Assembly: GCF_030915505.1 (NCBI RefSeq)
Contig: NZ_CP133265.1
Location: 3,500,001-3,564,000 of the forward strand
Direction: 5' to 3'
From: Neobacillus sp. OS1-2
GTDB lineage: Bacteria; Bacillota; Bacilli; Bacillales; Cytobacillaceae
Length of the DNA stretch: 64,000 bases
This document shows, one piece after another, positions 18,476 to 26,285 of this stretch (positions are counted from its first letter, which is position 1; each line of letters opens with the position of its first letter). The notes beneath the pieces were generated by a model. That model saw only the letters and a program-made list of their open reading frames with translations, was not told the DNA's origin and searched no databases. The translations under genes were made by a program, and so were the position numbers.

Positions 18476-18504
18476 TTGACAAAAATTTTATCGAAGGCTA
18501 TAAT
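18476..18504 (+). promoter_or_regulatory. Perfect-consensus sigma-A promoter of ylbN-rpmF
   Basis: TTGACA at 18476-18481 and TATAAT at 18499-18504 are separated by exactly 17 bases: an ideal housekeeping promoter, fitting for a ribosomal protein operon. The leader to the ylbN start is only about 20 bases. Confidence 0.9.
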
Positions 18505-18531
18505 TACCTTTGTTGCCTTGGGGTGATTCAA

Positions 18532-19056
18532 TTGAAATGGACATTAAGTCAATTACAAAAATATCGAAACAAGGAATTTTTAATTGATGAGACGACTCGT
18601 GTGGATGAGATCAAACAAATTGATGCGACTATTCGCGAGGTTTCACCGATGCATATCACTGGTCGGGGAGATATTGACTCAACAAAAGTGACATTCCATT
18701 TAAAAATCGAAGGTCATTTAATCCTTCCTTGTTCTCGTACTTTAGTGGATGTAAAACTCCCAATTAATGTCGAAACAACTGAAACTTTCCTCTTACAAGG
18801 TTCAGTTTATGAAAGTGGAGAGGAAGCTTACCAAGTAAATGGTGATGTGATTGATTTAATGCCAATCATTAGAGAAATCCTTTTACTTGAGATTCCGATG
18901 CAAGTGTTTTGCGAAGATGTAGAATCTGAAGATGCAGCTCCGCAGTCCGGTAAGGATTGGGAAGTACTTCATGAGGAAAGTCAATCGAAAAAGATTGATC
19001 CGCGTCTGGCAGGACTTGCTAAGTTTTTTGACGAAAACAATTCTTCCGAATCATAA
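18532..19056 (+). CDS. ylbN: YlbN, YceD/DUF177 family protein
   Basis: This belongs to the DUF177 (YceD) family, almost always found immediately upstream of rpmF. Plant and bacterial relatives are linked to 23S rRNA accumulation, but the mechanism is unsettled. The family start MKWTLSQL is read from TTG 18532; a GTG at 18523 in the same frame is an alternative. The 174-residue protein has the central [20 protein letters not shown] and the C-terminal [15 protein letters not shown] / [11 protein letters not shown] patterns. It is first in the two-gene operon with rpmF. Confidence 0.9.
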   Translation: MKWTLSQLQKYRNKEFLIDETTRVDEIKQIDATIREVSPMHITGRGDIDSTKVTFHLKIEGHLILPCSRTLVDVKLPINVETTETFLLQGSVYESGEEAYQVNGDVIDLMPIIREILLLEIPMQVFCEDVESEDAAPQSGKDWEVLHEESQSKKIDPRLAGLAKFFDENNSSES

Positions 19057-19139
19057 TCGGCAAACCTAAGAAGCTAAGTGAAGAACCAGCACTCCTGGCC
19101 TTCATTACTTTCTTGATATTCTTTAAGGAGGTGGGAAGA

Positions 19140-19313
19140 ATGGCTGTACCTTTTAGAAGAACTTCTAAAACTGCAAAAAGAAAGCGTCGTACTCATTTTA
19201 AACTAAATGTACCTGGTATGGTAGCTTGCCCAAACTGTGGTGAAATGAAACTTGCTCACCGCGTATGTAAAGCTTGCGGAACATACAAAGGAAAAGAAGT
19301 TGTGAACGACTAA
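19140..19313 (+). CDS. rpmF: Ribosomal protein bL32 (zinc-binding form)
   Basis: bL32 is a small protein of the large ribosomal subunit. The mature reading from ATG 19140 (after AAGGAGGTGGG) gives 57 residues starting [11 protein letters not shown]. It keeps the zinc ribbon C30-x2-C33 ... C43-x2-C46, so it is the zinc-containing paralogue, not a cysteine-free form. A terminator follows 17 bases after the stop codon. Confidence 0.97.
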   Translation: MAVPFRRTSKTAKRKRRTHFKLNVPGMVACPNCGEMKLAHRVCKACGTYKGKEVVND

Positions 19314-19330
19314 TTTCCGTTAAGGATAGA

Positions 19331-19364
19331 AAGCACAAGGAGCTAGTAAAGCCCTTGTGCTTTT
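19331..19364 (+). terminator. Terminator after rpmF
   Basis: AAGCACAAGG pairs with CCTTGTGCTT (10 bp) across a 12-base loop and is followed by T residues. Confidence 0.85.
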
Positions 19365-19431
19365 ATCGTTTCTATACATACTATTGATTTCTGAGTTTCT
19401 AAAAATATAGTTATGAAAAGGGTGAGAGTGC

Positions 19432-20202
19432 TTGGCCTATACCATCGAAAAACGTGAGAAGGGCTATTTATTATTTACGATTACAAGAAGTGAAAAAAGA
19501 AACGCCATTAATTATGAAGTAATGAATGGCCTTCGTGAGGCAGTTAAAAGAGCCTCTGAATCGGATATCAAGGCACTTATCATAACCGGTGAAGGGTCAC
19601 AAGCCTTTTGTTCCGGCGGTGATTTATCCGTTTTTCATAACCTTCATACCAAGGAAGAAGCGTATCCTATGCTCTCGATGATGGCAAACATTCTTTACTC
19701 GCTCCTTACCTTACCAATTCCGACCATTGCACTTATTAAAGGGACGGTCATTGGGGGAGGTTGTGAGCTTGCGGCTGCCTGCGATTTTCGTTTAGCTCGA
19801 AAGGGAATTAAAGCAGGGTTTATTCAGGGAAAGCAAGCAATCACCACAGGCTGGGGCGGTGGCACCATCCTAGCAGAAAAACTTCCAACTGCGAGTGCGA
19901 TGAAACTTTTAATGGAGGCAGAACTCAAGGAAGCAGAAGACTTAAAAAAACTGGGCTTTTTTAATGACCTCTTTGAAACCGACTCTCTTCATGCGTGCGA
20001 GGCATTCATGGAAAAGATGTTAGAGATTGATGGAAGTGTTCTTCAATCCTATAAAAAAGTCTGGATTAGAAAGTGGGAGCAATCCTTGCTGCGTGAAAGA
20101 ATAGAGGAGGAGATTCGAAATTGTTCAGTCCTCTGGGAGAGTGATGCCCATCACGATTACGTAAAGTCGTTTGTGAGTAAAAAAACATTGAATAAAGAGT
20201 AA
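19432..20202 (+). CDS. Enoyl-CoA hydratase/isomerase (crotonase) family protein
   Basis: A 256-residue crotonase-fold enzyme acting on a CoA thioester. The CoA oxyanion-hole segments are visible: AFCSGGDLSVF near 60-70 and IKGTVIGGGCELAAACDFRLA near 101-121. The usual catalytic Glu of the second helix is replaced around the FIQGKQAITTGWGGG segment, so the reaction may be hydrolase- or isomerase-like, not a standard hydratase. TTG start after AAGGGTGAG. It stands alone between rpmF and gerR and is absent from that place in B. subtilis. Its proximity to the acyl-CoA carboxylase operon may mean a shared catabolic pathway. Confidence 0.82.
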   Translation: MAYTIEKREKGYLLFTITRSEKRNAINYEVMNGLREAVKRASESDIKALIITGEGSQAFCSGGDLSVFHNLHTKEEAYPMLSMMANILYSLLTLPIPTIALIKGTVIGGGCELAAACDFRLARKGIKAGFIQGKQAITTGWGGGTILAEKLPTASAMKLLMEAELKEAEDLKKLGFFNDLFETDSLHACEAFMEKMLEIDGSVLQSYKKVWIRKWEQSLLRERIEEEIRNCSVLWESDAHHDYVKSFVSKKTLNKE

Positions 20203-20277
20203 AAGACCACATAATAACAGTCTATCTTTTCTAGTAGAAGCATATGTATTATAAAAAACACTAGGAGGGATGGATTG

Positions 20278-20907
20278 ATGTCACCTACGAGACAAGATGC
20301 ATGGTCCCAGGATGAAGATTTGTTGCTTGCTGAAGTTGTCCTAAGGCATATTCGTGAAGGCGGGACACAACTGCAGGCATTTGAGGAGGTAGGTAAACAG
20401 CTGTCGAGAACTTCCGCGGCCTGCGGTTTCCGCTGGAACTCATATGTCCGTAAGCAGTATAAGTCTGGAATAGAGCTTGCAAAGAAACAGCGGAAGGAGT
20501 TAAAGAAGCAAGACGCTCCAGTTGAAAGTGAGCCTATTCAAGAGCAGGCAATTGTGGAAGTTCTCCAGTCACCCCCTGGATGTGAACAAGGGAGTACGAT
20601 CACCTTTCCCGCCGTAATCCATTTCTTAGAAGGACTCCAAAAACAAGCAGAGGCCTCATCTAGTTTTGAAGAGGATAGGAACAAATCCACTGAAAAAATC
20701 AAAGAGTTGGAAAAAAAAGCTTTTTACTTGGCAGCTGAAAACGAAAGACTGGCAAAAAATTTAAAGGCGATCGAGGAAGACTACCGTTCTTTAATTGAAA
20801 TTATGGAACGGGCTAGGAAAATGGTCGTCCTTCACGATGAGGATCGACAACAAAAAGTAAAATTCCAAATGGACAAAAACGGAAACCTTGAAAGAGTGGA
20901 GAAGTAA
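20278..20907 (+). CDS. gerR: GerR/YlbO, RsfA-family sporulation transcription factor
   Basis: GerR is a mother-cell transcription regulator of the RsfA family, active in the sigma-E regulon of B. subtilis. The N-terminal Myb/SANT-like DNA-binding domain (about 3-60: RQDAWSQDEDLLLAEVVLRH ... CGFRWNSYVRKQY) is intact, and a coiled coil fills about 125-180. I choose ATG 20278, eight bases from AGGAGGG, over the TTG three bases earlier. A sequence resembling a sigma-E -10 (GCATATGTAT, from 20240) lies upstream. A strong terminator follows. Confidence 0.9.
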   Translation: MSPTRQDAWSQDEDLLLAEVVLRHIREGGTQLQAFEEVGKQLSRTSAACGFRWNSYVRKQYKSGIELAKKQRKELKKQDAPVESEPIQEQAIVEVLQSPPGCEQGSTITFPAVIHFLEGLQKQAEASSSFEEDRNKSTEKIKELEKKAFYLAAENERLAKNLKAIEEDYRSLIEIMERARKMVVLHDEDRQQKVKFQMDKNGNLERVEK

Positions 20908-20909
20908 TA

Positions 20910-20940
20910 GGAAAAGCGGACACTTCTGTCCGCTTTTTCC
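20910..20940. terminator. Terminator between gerR and ylbP
   Basis: AAAAGCGGACA pairs with TGTCCGCTTTT around CTTC; A and T runs allow use in both directions between the convergent genes. Confidence 0.87.
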
Positions 20941-20943
20941 GTG

Positions 20944-21417
20944 TTATTGGTTTTGGGCTTCCACACCTGCTGGATACCAGACTAGTGGATTTTCTCCACG
21001 GTCACGCTCCATATCATACTCTACGTTAGAAAACTCCATATGTTCCCAGAATTCTCTGGATTGAACTCTAGGGTTTGTCTTGATTGGAAGGCCCAAGCCT
21101 TTTGCAAATTCTACAAGAACTTTACCAAATCCCTTACCTTGATAGCCTGGTAATACCTCAAGCTTCCATAATTCTAAATAGTTTTGTGGTGGATAGAAAT
21201 AACGATCAAATTTAGCATCAATTTGATATAAACTCATTCGTGCTACTAGTTTGTCCCCAAAATAAATCCCGTAAAATGGAGAATCACTATCATCCTCAAC
21301 CATATTTGCTTCAAGATCCTCAAGCATGGATAGTTCCTGAATCCCATATTCTTTAAATTTTTTAAATTCTTCTAGCGTTTTGAAATTTACTTTTAGTTTT
21401 TCCACTTTTGCTTTCAT
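20944..21417 (-). CDS. ylbP: GNAT-family acetyltransferase YlbP
   Basis: A 157-residue GNAT N-acetyltransferase of the YlbP group; the substrate is unknown. The acetyl-CoA-binding motif A appears as LEVLPGYQGKGFGKVLVEFAKG near residues 87-108. I choose ATG 21417, five bases after GGAGGT, two codons inside the longest frame. It lies between gerR and the carboxylase operon on the minus strand, the same relative place as in B. subtilis. Confidence 0.88.
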   Translation of the reverse strand: MKAKVEKLKVNFKTLEEFKKFKEYGIQELSMLEDLEANMVEDDSDSPFYGIYFGDKLVARMSLYQIDAKFDRYFYPPQNYLELWKLEVLPGYQGKGFGKVLVEFAKGLGLPIKTNPRVQSREFWEHMEFSNVEYDMERDRGENPLVWYPAGVEAQNQ

Positions 21418-21561
21418 GGTCAACCTCCAAAAAATAATGATCTCAACATTTTGTATATATTCCTATGGATCTGAATAATATGAATGGAACAATTTTCGCA
21501 TTATTCAAAATGAATTACTATCATTATATAACAAAACCATAAAAAATTCTTTAAATATCTT

Positions 21562-21576
21562 TCGAAAGCGTTTTCA
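21562..21576 (+). promoter_or_regulatory. Predicted cre (CcpA) site upstream of the acyl-CoA carboxylase operon
   Basis: TCGAAAGCGTTTTCA differs from the catabolite-responsive element consensus WTGAAARCGYTTTCW at one position (T to C). It lies about 80 bases before the biotin carboxylase start, where CcpA binding would normally repress under good carbon supply. Confidence 0.7.
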
Positions 21577-21653
21577 AAATTTGCAGGAAATTCGGGGAAT
21601 GATGTAGAAATTTAATTATGATGGAACAAAAGGGGTATGAAAGGGGAAAAAAT

Positions 21654-22991
21654 GTGCAAAAAATTTTAATTGCCAATCGTGGAGAAATTGCCCATCGGAT
21701 TATGAAAACCTGTCATGTGATGGGGATTGAAACAATTGCTATTTATTCTGAAGCTGATAAGGAAATGCCCTTTGTAAAGGCGGCAACAAAGGCTGTTTAT
21801 GTAGGGGAATCACCTGTGAACAAATCCTATTTACAAAGTGATAAAATTTTGGAAATAGCAAAAAACGAAAAAGTGGATGCCATCCACCCCGGATATGGAT
21901 TTTTATCTGAAAATGCAGCATTTGCTAGGAAAGTCATCAACGAAGGGATTATTTTCATCGGTCCGAAGCCTGAGACTATTGAATTAATGGGCGATAAAAT
22001 TGTTTCCCGGCAAACAATGGAGAAAGCCGGTGTCCCCGTTGTTCCTGGCAGTAGTGGCGGCTTAAAAACTATTGAAGAAGCTCTTGGTCTTGCCGAGATA
22101 ATAGGATACCCTGTCATGCTTAAAGCTAGTGGCGGAGGTGGCGGAATTGGTATGGTGCTTTGTGAAAATGAGCAAGCGCTCGTTAAGTCCTATGATTCGA
22201 CAAAGTCGAGAGCAATGGCCTATTTCGGTTCAGATGAAGTTTTCATTGAAAAATATATTGCAAGTAGCAGGCACGTGGAAATTCAGATATTTGGTGACCA
22301 CAGTGGGAATATGGTTCATTTGTTTGAAAGAGATTGTTCCATTCAAAGAAGACACCAAAAAGTTGTCGAAGAATCACCATCCCCTTTTCTATCTGATACG
22401 GTAAGGGAGAAAATGTATGAAACTGCTGTCAAAGCCGCGCGTGCTGTCGAATATTCAAATGCTGGGACGATCGAATTTATAGTCGATGAAAATGAAGACT
22501 TTTATTTTCTGGAAATGAATACACGACTCCAAGTGGAGCATCCTGTGACAGAAATGATTACAGGACTTGATTTAGTTAAATGGCAAATACTTGTGGCTGG
22601 GGGCGAGAAATTACCGTTGTTACAATCTGAGATTGTATCTACCGGAAATGCCATTGAATTCCGCCTTTATGCTGAAGATCCTGTCCGGTTTTTACCGTCG
22701 CCGGGGAAAATTACCAAGCTTGATTGGAATGAAAATAATGGAGTCAGAATTGATTCAGGATATGAAGAAGGCGGAACAGTGACACCCTATTATGATCCGA
22801 TGATTGCCAAATGTATTTTTCACGGTTCAACTAGGGCAGAAGTATTAGTTGCTGCAGAAAACTTCTTTAAAAAGTTGAAAATTGAAGGTATTAAAACTAA
22901 CGCACCACTTTTCTTGAATATTCTAGCAGACCAAGATTTCCAACAAGGATTGTACACCACAAGCTTTCTAACAAAAAATTTAGTGAAATAG
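21654..22991 (+). CDS. Biotin carboxylase subunit of an acyl-CoA carboxylase
   Basis: It carboxylates biotin on its carrier using ATP and bicarbonate. The GTG at 21654 (MQKILIANRGEIAHRIM) is seven bases from AAGGGG; the earlier ATGs at 21618 lack a ribosome binding site. The 445 residues hold the N-terminal biotin carboxylase domain, an ATP-grasp with the glycine-rich KASGGGGGIGM, and EMNTRLQVEHPVTEM. It heads a three-gene set like B. subtilis yngH-yngHB-yngE, not the housekeeping accBC. It probably serves propionyl- or methylcrotonyl-type acyl-CoA carboxylation (inference). Confidence 0.9.
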   Translation: MQKILIANRGEIAHRIMKTCHVMGIETIAIYSEADKEMPFVKAATKAVYVGESPVNKSYLQSDKILEIAKNEKVDAIHPGYGFLSENAAFARKVINEGIIFIGPKPETIELMGDKIVSRQTMEKAGVPVVPGSSGGLKTIEEALGLAEIIGYPVMLKASGGGGGIGMVLCENEQALVKSYDSTKSRAMAYFGSDEVFIEKYIASSRHVEIQIFGDHSGNMVHLFERDCSIQRRHQKVVEESPSPFLSDTVREKMYETAVKAARAVEYSNAGTIEFIVDENEDFYFLEMNTRLQVEHPVTEMITGLDLVKWQILVAGGEKLPLLQSEIVSTGNAIEFRLYAEDPVRFLPSPGKITKLDWNENNGVRIDSGYEEGGTVTPYYDPMIAKCIFHGSTRAEVLVAAENFFKKLKIEGIKTNAPLFLNILADQDFQQGLYTTSFLTKNLVK

Positions 22992-23008
22992 TAAGGAGTG
23001 TAAAAATT

Positions 23009-23221
23009 ATGAAAGAAATTACAGCATCAATGGCTGGGACAGTATTAAATATTTTTGCTCAAGTTGGAGACCAAGTTAACACAGGTCAAGAGGTATTAAT
23101 GTTGGAATCAATGAAAATGGAAATTCCAATCGAAAGTGCTGTTGAGGGTTTAGTTCAGAAGGTAAATGTCAGCATCGGTGACTTCGTCAATGAAGGCGAT
23201 GTTTTACTTGTACTAGAGTAG
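23009..23221 (+). CDS. Biotin carboxyl carrier protein (70 residues)
   Basis: A stand-alone biotinyl/lipoyl attachment domain: two half-repeats flank the hairpin ESMKMEIP with the biotinylated K36. Unlike AccB it has no long N-terminal arm; the 70 residues are just the domain, like YngHB. It carries carboxybiotin between the upstream carboxylase and the downstream carboxyltransferase. ATG after AAGGAGTG; spaced 17 bases from the preceding gene and 22 from the next. Confidence 0.93.
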   Translation: MKEITASMAGTVLNIFAQVGDQVNTGQEVLMLESMKMEIPIESAVEGLVQKVNVSIGDFVNEGDVLLVLE

Positions 23222-23243
23222 TATTTCGGAGAGGAGGAGCATA

Positions 23244-24785
23244 ATGGCAACAACTCATACATTAAATGACCAATTAAATGAAAATAGGAAAAAAATCGAG
23301 GCTGGCGGACATCCAAAATATCATGAAAAGCTGACAGAGCAAAAAAAGCTGTTTGTTCGAGACCGCCTGAGATTATTATTTGATGAAGGGAAATATGAGG
23401 AAGATGGAAAATTTGCCAACTTCCAGGCTGGTGATCTGCCATCAGACGGTGTTGTAACAGGTATTGGTAAAATTAATGGTCAGACAGTTTGTGTCATGGC
23501 AAATGATTCAACAATTAAAGCTGGCTCATGGGGGGCTCGCACAGTTGAAAAGATCATCCGGATCCAAGAAACGGCGGAAAAATTAAAGGTCCCTTTATTT
23601 TATCTTGTTGATTCTGCCGGTGCGAGGATCACTGATCAAGTAGAAATGTTTCCAAATCGCCGTGGAGCAGGGAAAATCTTTTATAACCAAGTGAAGCTAT
23701 CAGGAATGATTCCACAAGTATGTATTCTGTTTGGTCCTTCAGCCGCTGGAGGTGCATATATCCCGGCATTCTGTGATTTGGTTATTATGGTCGATCAAAA
23801 TGCATCGATGTATTTGGGCTCACCACGGATGGCTGAAAAGGTAATTGGCGAAAAGGTAACGCTTGAGGAAATGGGCGGTGCCCGCATGCACTGTACAATC
23901 AGCGGCTGTGGAGATGTATTGGCCTACAGTGAGGAAGAAGCCATTGAATCGGCAAAAAAATATATCAGTTATTTTCCTGCAAGTTTTAAGGAAAAGCCAA
24001 AATTGATTGAGGGTGTGGCAGCAAAGGATGGTCGTGAACTGGAAGCGATTATTCCTGAAAATCAAAATGCCCCATTTGATATGTTTGAATGTATTGATCG
24101 ACTTGTGGATAATGCTAGTTTTTATGAAATAAAGAAGTTATTTGCGCCGGAATTAATTACTGGAATAGCCAGAATCAATGGAAGAGCTGTTGGAATTATT
24201 GCCAATCAACCTAAGGTAAAGGGCGGTGTTTTATTTGTGGATTCCGCAGATAAAGCAGCAAAATTCATCCAGCTCTGCGATGCTTTCCATATTCCCTTAC
24301 TATTCCTAGCGGATGTTCCAGGCTTTATGATTGGCACGAAAGTAGAAAGAGCCGGAATCATCCGTCATGGGGCAAAATTGATTGCCGCTATGAGCTCTGC
24401 TACCGTACCGAAAATCTCAGTTATTGTGAGAAAAGCTTATGGTGCAGGTCTTTATGCGATGGCAGGTCCGGCATTTGAGCCTGATTGCTGTATTGCTCTG
24501 CCAACTGCCCAAATTGCGGTCATGGGTCCGGAGGCTGCTGTAAATGCTGTTTATTCTAATAAGATTAATGAAATTGCGGACGCTAAAGAAAGAATCGCCT
24601 TTGTTCAAGAAAAGCATAAAGAGTACAAAGAGCATATTGATATTTATAAACTTGCTTCAGAGCTCATTGTTGATGAAATTGTCGCCCCGTCAGAATTAAG
24701 AGAGGTGCTTATTCAAAGATTTGCTTACTATGAAACAAAGGAATTAACCTTCAGTGTCAGAAAGCATCCAGTTTATCCAGTTTAA
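23244..24785 (+). CDS. Acyl-CoA carboxylase carboxyltransferase subunit
   Basis: A 513-residue carboxyltransferase of the propionyl-/methylcrotonyl-CoA carboxylase beta family, with both crotonase-like halves fused. The N-half has FGPSAAGGAYIPAFCD (acyl-CoA site) and the C-half has FLADVPGFMIGTKVE and AYGAGLYAMAGPAFEPD. It moves CO2 from carboxybiotin to an acyl-CoA. With the two preceding genes it forms a complete biotin-dependent carboxylase; substrate assignment needs the acyl-pocket residue and biochemistry. RBS GAGGAGG precedes the ATG. A terminator follows at once. Confidence 0.92.
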   Translation: MATTHTLNDQLNENRKKIEAGGHPKYHEKLTEQKKLFVRDRLRLLFDEGKYEEDGKFANFQAGDLPSDGVVTGIGKINGQTVCVMANDSTIKAGSWGARTVEKIIRIQETAEKLKVPLFYLVDSAGARITDQVEMFPNRRGAGKIFYNQVKLSGMIPQVCILFGPSAAGGAYIPAFCDLVIMVDQNASMYLGSPRMAEKVIGEKVTLEEMGGARMHCTISGCGDVLAYSEEEAIESAKKYISYFPASFKEKPKLIEGVAAKDGRELEAIIPENQNAPFDMFECIDRLVDNASFYEIKKLFAPELITGIARINGRAVGIIANQPKVKGGVLFVDSADKAAKFIQLCDAFHIPLLFLADVPGFMIGTKVERAGIIRHGAKLIAAMSSATVPKISVIVRKAYGAGLYAMAGPAFEPDCCIALPTAQIAVMGPEAAVNAVYSNKINEIADAKERIAFVQEKHKEYKEHIDIYKLASELIVDEIVAPSELREVLIQRFAYYETKELTFSVRKHPVYPV

Positions 24786-24787
24786 CA

Positions 24788-24829
24788 TGCTTCCCCCTTT
24801 TCGATTTTATCGGAAAGGGGTTATTTTTT
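24788..24829 (+). terminator. Terminator of the acyl-CoA carboxylase operon
   Basis: CCCCTTTTCGAT pairs with ATCGGAAAGGGG, apart from one mismatched position in the stem, followed by a T-rich tract ending in T7. Confidence 0.82.
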
Positions 24830-24903
24830 TGAAAAATCCTACTAATAAGTCTTCAGCATCTGCTAAAATAACGAATAAAGACAATTTAAAACGAGGGATT
24901 ATG

Positions 24904-25806
24904 ATGAAAGTTGGAATTATTGGAGCCGGTTCAATAGGATTATTATTTGCATCCTACATTAGCAGGGTTCTTGATGTGACGATATATACGAGAACATCTA
25001 AGCAAGCACAAGAGATTAATAAAAATGGAATCAAACTACGTAATGGGGGAAATGAGAGAGTGACGATGGTCAGGGCGCAGCCAATCGGGATGTGGACGGG
25101 CACAGAAAATTTTACGATTATAGCAGTGAAACAATATCAGCTTCTACCCATTATCGAGAAAATAAATCAGTTATCGGCTGTGCCAGAACACCTATTATTT
25201 TTACAAAATGGAATGGGGCATTTAAAGCTTCTCGAGGGTGTAAGAGCAAATGATCTCTATGTTGGATCTGTGGAACATGGAGCACTAAAGGAAAATTCAA
25301 CTACTGTCAGCCATAATGGAAACGGCGTTACGAATGTGGCTGTATTTAAAGGTACTGCTGTTTCATTACAGCAATTGGTATCCGAACTTAATGGAGAATT
25401 TCCAATGGTGTTACATGAAGACTTTTATCCAATGTTGATAAAAAAATTAATTGTTAATGCAGTCATAAACCCCTTAACTGCACTCCTTCAGGTGAAAAAT
25501 GGAGTTTTAATCAAAAATCGATTCTATTTCCAAGCAGTTCAGAAGGTTTTTGCGGAAATTTCCTTTATTTTGAACCTTGAGCAGCCGGAGGAATATTTGC
25601 GTCTGGTTATTGAAATTTGTAAAAATACGGAAGATAACCGTTCCTCGATGTTTAAAGATATGGAAGCAAACAATTTGACAGAAATTGATGCAATTTTAGG
25701 CTATTTACTAGATGAAGCAGAAAAACAGGAGAAAGAGGCACCACAATTGAGTATTCTTTATCATTTTATTAAGGGAAAAGAGCTTGACAGGGAGGGCGCT
25801 TTATGA
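24904..25806 (+). CDS. panE: 2-dehydropantoate 2-reductase family protein (ylbQ position)
   Basis: A ketopantoate reductase-family NADPH enzyme, which in the pantothenate pathway makes D-pantoate. The Rossmann motif GIIGAGSIGLLFA sits at the N-terminus (about 4-16). The conserved KQYQLLPIIEKI and FLQNGMGHL segments, the KKLIVNAVINPLTALL helix and the SSMFKDMEANNLTEIDAILG motif follow. The frame is open from 24754, but ATG 24904, six bases from GAGGG, gives the family start and 300 residues. The stop overlaps the start of the DUF3397 gene (ATGA). Confidence 0.88.
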   Translation: MKVGIIGAGSIGLLFASYISRVLDVTIYTRTSKQAQEINKNGIKLRNGGNERVTMVRAQPIGMWTGTENFTIIAVKQYQLLPIIEKINQLSAVPEHLLFLQNGMGHLKLLEGVRANDLYVGSVEHGALKENSTTVSHNGNGVTNVAVFKGTAVSLQQLVSELNGEFPMVLHEDFYPMLIKKLIVNAVINPLTALLQVKNGVLIKNRFYFQAVQKVFAEISFILNLEQPEEYLRLVIEICKNTEDNRSSMFKDMEANNLTEIDAILGYLLDEAEKQEKEAPQLSILYHFIKGKELDREGAL

Positions 25807-26198
25807 GCACAATCCTTTCTGTTTTTTTAACCGTCTTCTTTACATTACCGTTTTTAGGAACTATTCTTGTTTTTTTAGTGCTTAAATTCATCACAAGAAA
25901 TTCACGTAGATCTTTACATCTGGCACTGGATTACACAACCATCTTGTTTATCTTTTCTGTTCACTTTTTAATCGTTATCATTTGGGGGAAATCGTTATTA
26001 TGGGTGATCATCCTTATCATGATCATGATTGCCATGGTCTTTGTTTTTGTCCATTGGAAGCTAAAAGAAGAAATTATCCTAGGAAGGGTAATGAAAGGTT
26101 TTTGGCGCTTTAGTTTTCTGTTCTTTTTTCTCGTGTATATCACCTTAACTTTGTATGGATTAATCCATCGAGTCGTTATTTTTACGTTTTTTACATAA
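25803..26198 (+). CDS. DUF3397 membrane protein
   Basis: A 131-residue protein with four hydrophobic helices (about 5-27, 41-61, 65-85 and 100-125), matching the DUF3397 family found next to panE and bshC in many Bacillaceae. Its function is unknown. The ATG overlaps the panE stop codon (ATGA), so translation is coupled. No catalytic motif is visible. Confidence 0.78.
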   Translation: MSTILSVFLTVFFTLPFLGTILVFLVLKFITRNSRRSLHLALDYTTILFIFSVHFLIVIIWGKSLLWVIILIMIMIAMVFVFVHWKLKEEIILGRVMKGFWRFSFLFFFLVYITLTLYGLIHRVVIFTFFT

Positions 26199-26234
26199 TT
26201 ACAAGTCGAAGTTTTTTTAAATTTGGATGGGGAG

Positions 26235-26243
26235 TGGTATACT
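26235..26243 (+). promoter_or_regulatory. Extended -10 promoter of bshC
   Basis: TGGTATACT is a TGn extended -10 with TATACT at 26238-26243. The -35 region is weak. It lies about 40 bases before the bshC ATG and after a T-rich stretch. Confidence 0.45.
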
Positions 26244-26285
26244 CGTAAAAGAATGAATTTGGGTGATCAGAAAGGAAGTACATAA

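Noticed and set aside
21470..21530. A FadR-like TGAAT...ATTCA inverted pair before the carboxylase operon
   Set aside because: The half-sites are too far apart for the 18-bp FadR operator; only the cre site is convincing.
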